64,000 nt of DNA from Anniella stebbinsi (Eukaryota; Chordata; Lepidosauria; Squamata; Anniellidae): positions 19,565,763-19,629,762 of the forward strand of contig JARDYH010000007.1 in assembly GCA_029215795.1 (NCBI GenBank), given 5' to 3'. The position numbers and the translations under genes are program-made. This document shows, in pieces, positions 54,696 to 64,000 of this stretch. Below the pieces are notes generated by a model. The model saw only the letters and a list, made by a program, of their open reading frames with translations, ran no database searches and was not told where the DNA came from. The first letter of the stretch is position 1. Each line of letters starts with the position of its first letter.

Positions 54696-54943
54696 CTGGC
54701 CTCATCTACACCAAGAAGGATATTGCACTATGAAAGCGTTATGAAAGCGGTATATAAAAGGCAGGAGCCACACCAAGCAGGATATAGTGGTATGAAAGCA
54801 ACATTTGGTATGTGTCAATGGGCCCCAATAGTTGTCAGTGCTCTTCAATACTGCTATAAAGCTGTAGTGTGGCTCCTGCCTTTTATATAGTGCTTTTATA
54901 CCATTTTCATAGTGAAATATCCTGCTTGGTTTAGATGAGGCCC
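54696..54943. mobile_element. Fold-back element, 248 bp ('GGCCTCATCTACACC')
   Basis: GGCCTCATCTACACCAAG at the left pairs with CTTGGTTTAGATGAGGCC at the right. Further pairs, 'gcactatgaaagcg' with 'cattttcatagtg' and 'ataaaaggcaggagccaca' with 'tgtggctcctgccttttat', extend the stem. The centre is near 54810-54840. TSD unclear. Confidence 0.8.
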
Positions 54944-55007
54944 CTGTGCGTGCTTTGATTCATTAGCTGCATATGTGTTGGCACCACTTGGATTGAGAGT
55001 AAGACCA

Positions 55008-55511
55008 GATCTACACTTTGTGTCAAATCATTACAAATGTGGACTAAAAAGCAGAAAACACTATGAAAGCGGTCTATGGAATGTGCATTGTACCCCAACA
55101 GAAGTGTGATGTCCTGGAAACAAACAGGGAAGTCACACCCACCATTTTGTATTTTTAAAAAAGCAGGAGCCGGGAGCACAATTGCGCTCCAATGAACAGT
55201 AAGCTCCCGCTCCCGCTCCCCCCACCCCGATAATCCTGGACTCCCCCTGGACAGGATCTTTTCCTTTTGCTAACCCCCTTACTCACAGGGAGGAGGGAAG
55301 AAGCCGGGACTGGCGCCCACACCGCCTGCGGTCCTCAGGATTGGCCCCAGTACCATGGGGGAAATTGGAAAAAACTGGGCAACCAGTTATCCCGGGGAAA
55401 TTGAGGGGTCGTCCCTGCCTGCTCCCAGGATCTCCAGTGAGTCATTTGGATGCACAGGGATGACCCAGGGATGACCCCGGGGGAAAAAAAGCACAGTGTA
55501 GACATGACCTT
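55008..55511. mobile_element. 'TCTACAC'-ended non-autonomous element
   Basis: AAGACCAGATCTACACTTTG at the left pairs with CACAGTGTAGACATGACCTT at the right. The interior shares 'gaggggtcgtccct' and 'cagggatgaccc' with 10875-11441 and 'ggatgaccccggg' with 58953-59404. Confidence 0.65.
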
Positions 55512-57047
55512 GGGCTCCATGGAAGAAAGATGAGATATAGATGTAAAAACAAAACAAACCCAATCAATCAACGGCACTCCAATACTTTTACTCCCGGATT
55601 TTCATGTAGATCAGTAGCTGTAGGAAAGGATCTTTGACACTGCTCTGCTGACGCTTATAGTCTTTCGTGCAGCACTAGACTTGCCTGTCCACAATCACCC
55701 CCTCCCCAAACTCCCAATCTGAACGCCATTATGTTTCAAAGTGTTATTTATTAATTATACTCGCATTGGTAGCACAGCCTGGATGCTTTCACAGCTTGGG
55801 ATAAAAATGTACACCTTCATTCCTCTTGTATCTAAGCTGGTTCTCAGCTATCTTGCTTTTAAATTATTTTTGCATATTAGTTTGCTTAAAAAACTTTGGG
55901 AGTGAAAACACCAAATTACATGTTTTCAGAAGCATCTATTTTGTGAATTAATGGGGACATATGCTCTTACTTGGGACAGGCATTGGAGTCATGGGTATGC
56001 ATGTTAATGGGCACAACTGTTCCTTAAAATTAAAGTAAAATGATTTTTCTTACACACACGCACACACTTATACACATACACAGGAGCTATTTCCAGTGGA
56101 GGTGGGCGGGTAGAGAAATGTTAACACAGGTATGGAAAATGAAGTAGAACTGTGCAGAAAATTATATGCATAACACTGTACCTGTTGAAGTCAGTATGTT
56201 CTTTCATAAGTATCAGGATGTAAATGTGTGTTAAATTAAATTCAAGAAGGTGAGCGATGATTACAAATAAAATAAAATAAAATACCATTTTTGAAAAATG
56301 GAATTTTAACATTTATGCTGTTTCTGTACACCAGCTTTAAGCTCTAGCGTAGTAATGTAAAGGTGAATGGGTGACTTATGCTATTGAAAAAGGAGGTTAT
56401 CATAAAAGGAAGACGGAGCTATAATTGGGTCTCCTGCTGATACAGGGGAGGGAAAAAAAACAATTAGTGGAAGGCTTTAAAAAGGCTAATCTGAAAGAGT
56501 GGCTGAATAGAAAGTCCATTCCATTACCGCGGCAGCACTCATGAAACTAATCAAGAGCCTTTCTTTCTGTGATGTTGGGTGATGCACCAGCTCAAAGACT
56601 TAGAGAACAGTATGATTCCTCCTTCGTCGAGGGAAGCTTCTTTCGCTCACAAAGTTGTGAAACTATGACCTGCAACCTACCTGAGCCACATCACCTGGTA
56701 GCAGCCATCCAAATTGTTGATTGTTTTTTCTGTCTTGACTTGATGAAACCACGACAAAAAGGGTGATTGTGCACTTGTCTTTTTCAAAATTAATTTCCTT
56801 TACCACAAACAAGATCTGCTGTGAGCCAATACTGTTCAAGAATAAGATGAAGCAGGGTAGCTTCATCATCTCCTGCTCACTGCATGTTATGGGTGAGCTA
56901 AAACCTGCAGGGCTGGGCGAGATATGGCTCCTTATGATCAGCAGGCCAGCTTTTGGCTCGGGCAGCTTGAGGGAAGCCCTCCCAGTTCACTACCCCCCCC
57001 CCCCAAGTCCTAAGACTTTGGCCATGTGTTCTCTGAGCAAACCTAAG
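55512..57047. other. Unique DNA; no gene recognised
   Basis: Short CA-rich (56054-56083), AAATA-type (56265-56284) and C (56993-57004) tracts. No recognised coding or repeat features otherwise. Confidence 0.3.
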
Positions 57048-57180
57048 CCATGGCTGCAGTTCAGTGGTAGAGCACACGCTTTGCATGTAGAATCTCCCAG
57101 GTGCAAGCCCTGGCAGCTTCCGGTCAGTGTTGACAATACTGGCCTAGATGGACCAATGGCCTGACTCCGTATAGGGCAGT
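57048..57180 (+). repeat. tRNA-headed SINE with internal deletion
   Basis: 'gcagttcagtggtagagcac' (A box) and 'ctttgcatgtagaatctccc' (anticodon region) are followed by 'cttccggtcagtgttgacaa', skipping most of the body. The tail 'gcctagatggaccaatggcc' and 'tgactccgtata' is intact. Confidence 0.8.
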
Positions 57181-57372
57181 TAAAGGTGCAGGCACTATAC
57201 TAGAGTGACCATATACAAAAGAAGGCAGGGGCCCTGCAACTTTAACTGTTGTGATGAAGAGGGAATTTCACCAGGAACTAATTGCATACAAATGGCACTG
57301 GCTGAAATCCCCTTTTCTCTACAACTGTTAAAGTTACATGAGCCCTGTCCTCCTTTTCATATGGTCAGCCTA
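57181..57372. mobile_element. Fold-back hAT MITE, truncated long form
   Basis: It contains one full short unit, 'agagtgaccatatacaaaag' to 'tttcatatggtcagccta'. It also keeps 'taaaggtgcaggcactatac', the junction of the doubled form, at its left. It is thus a long-form copy that lost most of one arm, abutting a SINE tail. Confidence 0.8.
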
Positions 57373-58952
57373 CACTTAAACTGCATTCCTGTAAGGCAGG
57401 TGGTGGGTACTGAGGAGAAGAAAGAGAGGACCAGCATTGGAGGAGTGGGCTTTTAGAGTCCACTCCCCTGTTCCTACACTAGCCAACTTGTAGACTTTGT
57501 GTGCACAAAGCCAATTCTCCCCAAGATGGTTCTAAATTACACTCCCCATCTTGCAGCCATTTTCTTCTAAAACTGTGACATACATGTTTTATGGTTCCCC
57601 TCTTGACCATACTTTTTCATCTCAAGAACAAGCCTTTTTAAAATCTTTTCAGACGTTACAACATCATTTTCTAATGTAGCAACCAATGATGTGCATAAAT
57701 AATAAGCGAGTCACACTGGCTGCTTGATCTTCTCATCATTTTCTTGGATTTACCCAAGAAAATCTTGGATTTAAGATTATAATCTTAAATTACCTTCTTG
57801 GAGAAGCCTAATTCCCTTCTCCACCTTTCTTCTTAAAAAAAAAGAAAGAAAGAAAAAAGACTCCTCTATATTGCTGAGAGATAATATGCAGTTCAAAGAA
57901 CTGCTTTTCCGTTCAGGACATTTCCTGCTTAATCCCATTCATCCTGTGCCTGCATTTATTTATTTTTTTGACTCTGTGCCATTATGAATTGCTTCACATT
58001 TGTCAAAAAGGCAGTTTTGCTTTGTTGAATAAAGAGGCGAGCAAGTGCAAACATCATCATTTATGATCCTTCATCTTTCTCCTGTTTCTGCTTGGTATTG
58101 TACAGGAAACATGAAGCAGATATTATCCTTTTTTCCCCCTTCTTTTCTTTTTTTTTCTTTGCTTTTCTCCCTATCCAAAAAAGGCTTACAGGACAGTCCT
58201 GCACAATTTGTCATGAACTAATTGAGTGACTATCCCGACATAGACAAAATGGCACCAGACATGCATAAGATATCACAAAAGGAATACTTTTGACTGTTCA
58301 ATGAAACATAGAAAAGGTGGAGGAAGAGAAATTAGTGGAACACCCTGCATGGCTGGCAGGCTGGCAGGAACCCTAAGCAGGTATATTCCATGTAGGGATG
58401 TCAGGGGCACACAACTGAGTCTGGGAGGCTGATGGACTCCCCCATGTTTGCCCTCTGGACCCAATTGGGCGCCCGCAACTCATTCATGGACCTGTCCTCC
58501 AAGTGCTCATGAGGACCGATGAGCGCTTGGCAGATGTCCGCCTCCATTTGGAGCCTCCATTGTGGTGCACATAGGAGGCTCTGGAAATTGTACATTTCCC
58601 CTGCTGCAGAAATGATGCCTGTAAAGGCCCCATTTAGGCAGTGGGGGCAAATATGTAACTTCTAGAGCAAAGGCAGATGGCTGCGGAGAGCTTGTTGAGC
58701 CTTGCCAACCCTCAAAAGAAGATTGTGTGGCCCAATGAGTACGGGCAGGTGACGGTGGCAGTGGGGCGAGGGTATGATGAATTGGATGTGGGTGAATCCA
58801 TCCATCCCTAACTCCACATTGCAACACCTTGTTACAGGCAAACTTGTAAACATTCTATTTTTGAAGCCCAATGCAGTCAGTAAAATCAAGAGATATACTT
58901 CTGCTCCAACGATCCCTTTTTACCAAGACAGTTCTTATTTCCTGTTCTTTTA
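57373..58952. other. Unique DNA; possible conserved noncoding block about 57855-58110
   Basis: 57855-58110 is non-repetitive, with 'taatatgcagttcaaagaac' and 'ttatgaattgcttcacattt' among AT-rich words. It is one of the better candidates for a conserved element by eye. Frames at 58273-58889 have no recognisable domain. Confidence 0.3.
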
Positions 58953-59404
58953 AAGGCCCTTTCTACACCGAAGGGGGTTCGGGGAGGGAGGGGGAGGATC
59001 GTAGACTTGCCTGCTTCCGCGATCCTCACCCAGCACTAGATGGCAGGGTGACATTGCGGCCCCCAGTTTTTCTTAAAGGAAGAGGAGCCCCCATTGCATG
59101 GCAAAAACGGTAAGGACCCCCCATCACCAAACTCCATCCCCTGCCCTCCCACCATCCTGGGGATGGCAGGATTGCTGCCCCCCGCCCCCATGGGCACAGA
59201 GCCACCCTGCAGGGCTCCATGCTGGGTTCAGGTCCTGGGACTGCAGAAAACCCAGGATATCCCTGGTTTCCATTATCCTGGGGTTATCCCAGGGTCATTC
59301 CTACATTGTCCCTGGTTGACCCTGGGATTTCCTGTGTGTCATGTGGACACACAAGGACAACCTAGGGATGACCCCGGGATAAATCCCTGGTGTAGAAATG
59401 GCCT
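58953..59404. mobile_element. 'TCTACAC'-ended non-autonomous element
   Basis: AAAGGCCCTTTCTACACC at the left pairs with GGTGTAGAAATGGCCT at the right. The interior is G- and C-rich with repeated 'cctgggat' and 'gaccctggga' words. The 196-codon frame that begins at 59094 runs through this element into the next hAT and is not a gene. Confidence 0.65.
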
Positions 59405-59426
59405 AAAACACTTTTCCTATTTTCTC

Positions 59427-59807
59427 CAGGGATGTGCGAATCAGCAAAACCTTGAGCATGCCAAAGTGCACTGTGAATTCTATCTCGAAGTTTGCTCCAG
59501 ATCAAGCCCGTATGATATCGTGAGCCCTGTTTTTCTCTTTCCGCGTGTAAATCTGAGCATATTTTCCTGTGGATTTCCTCCCAAATGTCTGCATCAGTTG
59601 TGCGCACCCTTGAAATGCAAGCATTCTTCTCTCATTGATGAACGTGTGTTTATGTGCATCGTTCAAAAGCACACTTTTTTATAACGTGCATTTGCCAAAC
59701 TTATTCAATGCTGTTGATCGTGTCTGAGTCCGTGTTCAATCTGGAAAGTACGAACTGGGTCAATCTCGATCAAAAACAAACTGAAACAAATTTCTCATGC
59801 ATCCCTA
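59427..59807. mobile_element. hAT MITE, 381 bp, 8-bp TSD
   Basis: CAGGGATGTGCGAATCAGC at the left and TCTCATGCATCCCTA at the right. Flanks ATTTTCTC (59419-59426) and ATTTTGTC (59808-59815) are a 7-of-8 TSD. The ends match 29292-29977; the size matches 20570-20948. Confidence 0.85.
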
Positions 59808-59815
59808 ATTTTGTC

Positions 59816-60169
59816 CCAGTGTTTGCCTTTTGTAGGTCCCTCGGCCTCCTCCTCCACCAGTTTGGAAGGAGAAGCGCAGGGCAATCTCAAGTCCTGTGCA
59901 GAGTTGGCATGAGAAGCTTGGATAATTCTCTGTTTCTAGAAAGTGTGCATTAATTTATTATTCCAGAGGACTGCACACCATGCCTCAGTGAGCACGCTTG
60001 GACTGAATTCCTTTAGACTCAAGATATTTTTCCCCCCGACAAGTAATGACAGTGCCTGGATTCACATGGATACATCTTAGGAACGAGCCATTAGCATGGC
60101 CACCTCGCTCCCCCACCTTCTCGCCCTTTCACTCAGCCTGGCTCTGCAACGCTGAAGCTTTTCCTATGG
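59816..60169. other. No recognised feature
   Basis: Unique sequence; no gene or repeat recognised. Confidence 0.3.
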
Positions 60170-60300
60170 GTTAGATCCAGATTCAGCCATGCTTAGAGCA
60201 GACCAATTAAACTCAATGAGACAAATTAGTTGTGAGTTTTTTAGGTCCTATTGATTTCAATGGGTGTATTATCAGCACAACTAAGCATGGAGCCAACGTT
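60170..60300. repeat. 'TCAATGGG' palindromic repeat
   Basis: 'aattaaactcaatgagacaa' and 'cctattgatttcaatgggtg' lie between 'agccatgcttagagcag' and 'cacaactaagcatgg', which are inverted. This is one of the fuller copies and suggests a short inverted-repeat element. Confidence 0.55.
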
Positions 60301-60324
60301 ACATGCCAGTCTGCTCTTAAGGAT

Positions 60325-60555
60325 ACTGTTATGTGTTTATTATATTTATGTTTTTATATACCGTTCCTCCAAGGGGATCAAGGCAGCAAACATGATTTCA
60401 CCACCACCACCACCTGCATTTTATCCTCACCACAACTCTGTGAGGTAGACTAGACTGTGAGATAGACTAGGTTTAAGATTGCTCACTAAACTTTTTGGTT
60501 GATTGGGGAAATTAAATCTGGATTTACTCAATCTAAGTCTGACACTCTAACTCAG
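60325..60555. repeat. LINE 3'-end-derived repeat
   Basis: 'tttttatataccgttcctcc', 'cattttatcctcaccacaac', 'tctgtgaggtagac' and 'gtctgacactctaac' follow the same order as 5812-5995. A short (CCA)n lies at about 60399-60413. Confidence 0.6.
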
Positions 60556-60668
60556 GGGTAGAAAACCTGTTGTCTTCCAAGTGCTTTGGACTCCAACTCC
60601 TATCATCTCTAACCATTGGCCATGATAGCTGGGGCTTCTGGTGGGGGCACTAAGTTGCCTACTCTTGC
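60556..60668. repeat. Fold-back MITE of the 'CAGCCTTCCCCAACC' family
   Basis: 'ggggtagaaaacctgttgtc' and 'ggcactaagttgcctactc' are the imperfect ends, with 'aactcctatcatctctaacc' and 'atggccatgatagctgg'-like sequence inside. Diverged. Confidence 0.5.
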
Positions 60669-60722
60669 TCTAACAACCAATGCGCCATGCAGATGCAAAG
60701 AATAAAAATACTATGTGGCAAA

Positions 60723-60942
60723 CAGTGGAGGCTGGTAGCTCTGATTTTGCTGAGGCTTGGATCCATTCCGGGTTTCAGTCAGAACCAGCCAGAACTCTAA
60801 AGGAATTGTCCAAGGTGTAGAACCCATTTTGGAGGCTACGGTTCAGCATCTTGGACAGCTCCTTTACAGTTCTGTCTAGTTCGGACTAAAACACGAAATG
60901 GAATCACAGCCCCACTGACATCGGAGCCACTAGCCTTCACTG
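60723..60942. mobile_element. hAT MITE, 220 bp ('CAGTGGAGGCTGG' family), 8-bp TSD
   Basis: CAGTGGAGGCTGGTAGCTC pairs with GAGCCACTAGCCTTCACTG. The stem continues with 'aaaggaattgtccaagg' against 'cttggacagctccttta'. Flanks GTGGCAAA (60715-60722) and ATGGCAAC (60943-60950) agree at 6 of 8. The shorter relative is 20352-20496. Confidence 0.8.
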
Positions 60943-60950
60943 ATGGCAAC

Positions 60951-62180
60951 CTATCCTGGATCATAGCATCAGTCTAATTCTCTACTCATCTCACCAGGAT
61001 AATCAGCTTTCATTCATTCATTCATTCATTCATTCATTCCCTTTCTTTCTCTCTTTTCCGAAGTTAACTCATTCAGTGCGACATCTCATGGCAATAAAGC
61101 TTCACTTGGCTGTTTGTTATGAATGCACACTACTTCCGATCGTCTCACCTCATCAAGACAGCTTTCCTCTTGCACACATTTTAGCTTTCCTTTTTTATGG
61201 TAGCTATTAAAGGATTTTTCTTCTGCTGCTTTTCAAAGTGTTTTGGTTTCTTGAGGAATATTTATGGTTTTGACAGGGTGCTCACGAAGTTACAAAGCAG
61301 TGCGCGAGAGCCTTCTGGGAAAGCCTACATTAAAGATTCATTCCGATGACGGACTTAGATTACAATTGCTTTGGAAGCGCCATGGTTTCTTCAGTGCTAT
61401 AGTATGTGCCTAACCTGTTCATTTCTGTGGTCTGAACATGCTGTGTTGATCTTCGTATGGAAAACAGCCCCCCCAACTTTTTAATTATTATTTTAATGGC
61501 TTTACTCCTTTGTCTCAGAAAATGAACATGCCATGAAAAGCACCACATCCATTTCTGTATGTCAACCATCTCTTCAGGCACGGAATCAAGAGGGGCACCA
61601 TTTTCAATGAGCAGCTGGACCAAAAGAAGAGGCCACACATTATTCCTCTACAGCATCAACGACTGAACCATGGACCCTCCTATCCTATAGACCCTTATAT
61701 TGTGCATGCATTACCTGTATATCCTGTCTTTCTCCAAGGAGTACATGATTTGCCCACCAGCATAAAACGATTGGTTTACGATCATTGGGTATTGTGGCAA
61801 GTAATATTAAGGCTGCGTGTGAAGGAGCACTGGCAATCTTTACTTCCACAGGTGAGAGTTGTGGTGGGGGATAAGGCAATATAGAACAGAAGCAGGACAA
61901 TGTGGTGCACCTTTGGTGGTCTCAGACACTCCATCCTCCCATCTGGATTTGGGCCTGGAAGGCAAAGGAAAAGTGTGGAGGGTAAATTGTAAGTAAGCAC
62001 AATTTATGACATTGCACAACATTATCACTGATCATGGGATACATCTGTTTAGTCATCAGCCTTAGCTTCCCATATCTTGGCTTTTTGGAGTTTGTGCCAA
62101 CATGGGATCGCCTTAACTTTGGTCTTTTACACTGGCATTTTGTATTTTAGTTTTTGGGGAATTATCTCGATCTCTATCTC
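60951..62180. other. Unique DNA; (CATT)n inside
   Basis: (CATT)n at about 61010-61039, followed by a T/C-rich tract. No recognised coding domain in 61360-62028. Confidence 0.35.
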
Positions 62181-62229
62181 CATCCCCATCCATCCATCCA
62201 TCCATCCATCCATCCATCCATCCATCCAT
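62181..62229. repeat. (ATCC)n microsatellite
   Basis: About 11 near-perfect CATC/CATCCATC units. Confidence 0.9.
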
Positions 62230-62398
62230 TATATCTCGGTGTTCCCAGAGAGGCCCAGCTTCTTCTCTGGCTCCAACCCATTCCCTTAACCATCAATTAT
62301 TTGGTGGTTTCTCACCTTTTGTGCAGATTTTCCTCATTCCAAATTCCTTTTCCAAGGCTTAACTATAGGCAGCAAGAGGTTTAAGCTACAGTATGTTC

Positions 62399-62420
62399 TG
62401 TGTGTGTGTGTGTGTGTGTG
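62399..62420. repeat. (TG)n microsatellite
   Basis: About 11 uninterrupted TG units. Confidence 0.9.
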
Positions 62421-62424
62421 ACCC

Positions 62425-62788
62425 CATGAAGCAGATTGGTGGGAGATTCAGGACAGATAAAAGGAAGGACTTCTTCACATAGTGCATAGTTAAACTATGG
62501 CATTCGCTACCACAATTTGGCCACCAGTTTGGATGGCTTTAAAAGGGGGCTGGATAAATTCCTGGAGGAGAAGGCAATCAATGGCTTCTAGTCCTGATGG
62601 CTAAGTGCAACCTCCAGTATCAGAGGCAGTAAGTCAGTATACACTAGTTTCTGGGGAACATGGATGGGAAGGTGCTGTTGCACCATGTCCTGCTTGTGGG
62701 TCCCAGGTCAACAGCCCTGGCCACTGTGGCAACAGATTGCTGGACTAGATGGACCCTTGCTCTGATCCAGCATGGCTTTTGTTCTTAT
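62425..62788 (+). repeat. CR1-like LINE 3' end, best plus-strand copy
   Basis: 'aggacttcttcacatagtgc', 'tttaaaagggggctggataa', 'attcctggaggagaaggcaa' and 'tggactagatggacccttgc' lead to the terminus 'atccagcatggcttttgttc' and 'ttat'. Its 3' end is the one the SINE tail resembles. Confidence 0.85.
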
Positions 62789-63117
62789 TTGGCATCAGCC
62801 ATTTTGCCTTTTGCCCACTCACCACATTTAGCCTTGCATTTATCTGTGTAGAGATGTGCCTGCTATAACCAGCACACCATATTAGGGGAGTTGGAGAAAT
62901 CCTCAGTGGAATCAATGTGATCATGGATTCTGCAGTTGGGTGGATTACACAGACTTGCAGACTGTTTTTCTATGTTTCTGGAAGGTTGTGCAAATTTAGT
63001 AATAGGGAAGAAAAGGCCCGAAATGTGCATTTTCCCCATAGGCTAGACCATGAAAATGCAAACTGGGGGGGGGGATTGGTGCATTTTCACAAGTGCAAAT
63101 TTGTGTAGGTGCAAATC
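62789..63117. repeat. Remnant of the 5411-5746 hAT-like family
   Basis: From about 62950, 'gttgtgcaaatttagtaata', 'gaaatgtgcattttccccat' and a G9 tract followed by 'gtgcattttcacaagtgcaa' match the interior of 5411-5746 on the opposite strand. No complete ends; it abuts the GC-rich element at 63118. Confidence 0.45.
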
Positions 63118-64000
63118 TAGGGATGTGCACAGACCCCCTGGATTGGATCAGGACCTGGATTGGGACCTCCGATGTTGTCCTGGATCAGTTCGGATTGGCC
63201 CCCATTTGTGGTGTTTTCGGCATAGGCTTGCATTAGGGGAAAGAAAGTTTTTCCCCAATGCAAGCCTATACGGAAAACATGGCGGTGGGTGGGTGAGTGG
63301 GGGACTAACTTCCCCCTCCCTGTCCCTCCCCCCACTTGCGCGCCATACCTGCCGTGGCTGTCTGCTGCCATCTGCTGCTGCCCGCAGGCGGCAGCGGATG
63401 GGAGCAGATGGCCCCAGCAGGTACGCCCCCTCCCCCCTCATGATCCTTACCTGCCGGGGCCATCTGCTCCTCTCTGGTGCTCAGATCTACTGAGAAACAG
63501 GCTTCGTGGCCTGCCTCTCAGTAGCGTGCCAGGTGATGATGTCATCACCTGCTGCGCTACTGAGAGGCAGACCGCGAAGCCTGTTTCTCAGTAGATTGCA
63601 GCAGTGGAGGGAAGCGGGCACCCTGGCAGGTAAGGAGCATGAGGGGGGAGGAGGATGAGGGCCCCACTTACCTGCCGGGGTGCTCGCTTCCCTCCGCTGC
63701 TCCAATCTACTGAGAAACAGGCTTCGCAGCCTGCCTCTCAGTAGTGCACCAGGTGATGATGTCATCACCCGGCGTGCTACTGAGAGGCAGGCTGCGAAGC
63801 CTGTTTCTCAGTAGATTGGAGCAGCGGAGGGAAGCGGGCACCCCGGCAGGTAAGGAGTGGGAGGTGGGAGGGGGCTTACCTGCTGGGGCGGTCTGCTGCC
63901 ATCTGCTGCCACCCGCAGTGGACGGCCCTGGCAGGTAAGAAGCATGACGATCAGATTCTTTCGGACTGGTTCGAATCAGATCGGACGATCCAGATGCCGG
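63118..64000. mobile_element. GC-rich hAT-like element, nearly complete (cut by window end)
   Basis: It begins TAGGGATGTGCAC and has the same part order as 1-1082. A hairpin of 'ggcttgcat'/'atgcaagcc' at about 63222-63270 comes first, then 'acatggcggtgggtgggtga', the modules, and 'ttcggactggttcg' near 63960. By comparison with 950-1082, only roughly 90 bp should remain beyond the window. No transposase frame. Confidence 0.75.
63446..63939. repeat. Self-complementary modules (63446-63634, 63667-63854, short 63875-63939)
   Basis: Each starts CTTACCTG and ends CAGGTAAG. The two full modules (189 and 188 bp) fold around GGTGATGATGTCATCACC, with stems containing 'ctactgagaaacaggcttcg' and its complement. 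The short one (65 bp) keeps only the outer stem. Sequence inside differs from the modules at 235-837, but CTTACC/GGTAAG ends and overall design are the same. Confidence 0.8.

Noticed and set aside
59094..59684. 196-codon open frame
   Set aside because: It crosses from one non-autonomous element (58953-59404) into another (59427-59807), which have separate termini.
63446..63939. CRISPR-like or satellite array
   Set aside because: Repeat units are palindromic transposon modules of about 190 bp, without short repeats and unique spacers, and lie within one element.

Overview
This window looks like non-genic DNA from a squamate reptile (most likely a lizard). I find no host protein-coding gene, rRNA, functional tRNA, CRISPR array or any prokaryotic signature. 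The squamate call rests on the repeat mix: CR1 3' ends, a second CR1-like LINE whose 3' end reads 'gactagatggac...tctgatccagca...cttatgttctt', L2 remnants, an R4/Dong-like LINE fossil, a tRNA-Ala-headed SINE, many short fold-back hAT-type elements, and solo LTRs. Lineage below Squamata cannot be read from this sequence. Family names are my recognition of sequence patterns, not database matches.

Layout. Both window ends (1-1082 and 63118-64000) lie in one GC-rich hAT-like family (terminus TAGGGATGTGCAC) built of tandem self-complementary modules. 1.1-10 kb: a 320-bp fold-back hAT with a perfect 8-bp target-site duplication (TSD), an LTR-like unit, LINE tails and unique DNA. 10-20 kb: two elements with 'TCTACAC' termini (one a near-perfect ~400-bp palindrome), a 1.5-kb element with CAACAAC-rich ends and GC-rich cargo ending in a poly(A) signal, and a second LTR-like unit. 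20-31 kb: small hATs and a CR1 copy interrupted by a solo LTR carrying an open frame and by a second LINE. 31-46 kb: a fold-back with a perfect RFX X-box palindrome, an LTR-like sequence, an L2 with a triplet repeat inside its reading frame, a hAT split by a solo LTR, and an R4/Dong fossil. 46-63 kb: CR1, L2, SINE and MITE copies, microsatellites and long unique stretches, some possibly conserved noncoding elements.

The window is best read as layered insertions. CR1 and L2 copies are oldest; hAT elements, SINEs and LTRs landed in or beside them. Several insertions are dated relative to each other by TSDs visible in the sequence. The SINE and the CR1-like LINE share a 3' tail, which suggests the SINE used that LINE's machinery. 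Possible regulatory interest lies in motifs carried by the repeats: RFX X-box and octamer, ZNF143/THAP11-like motifs, and perfect 5' splice-donor consensus sites.
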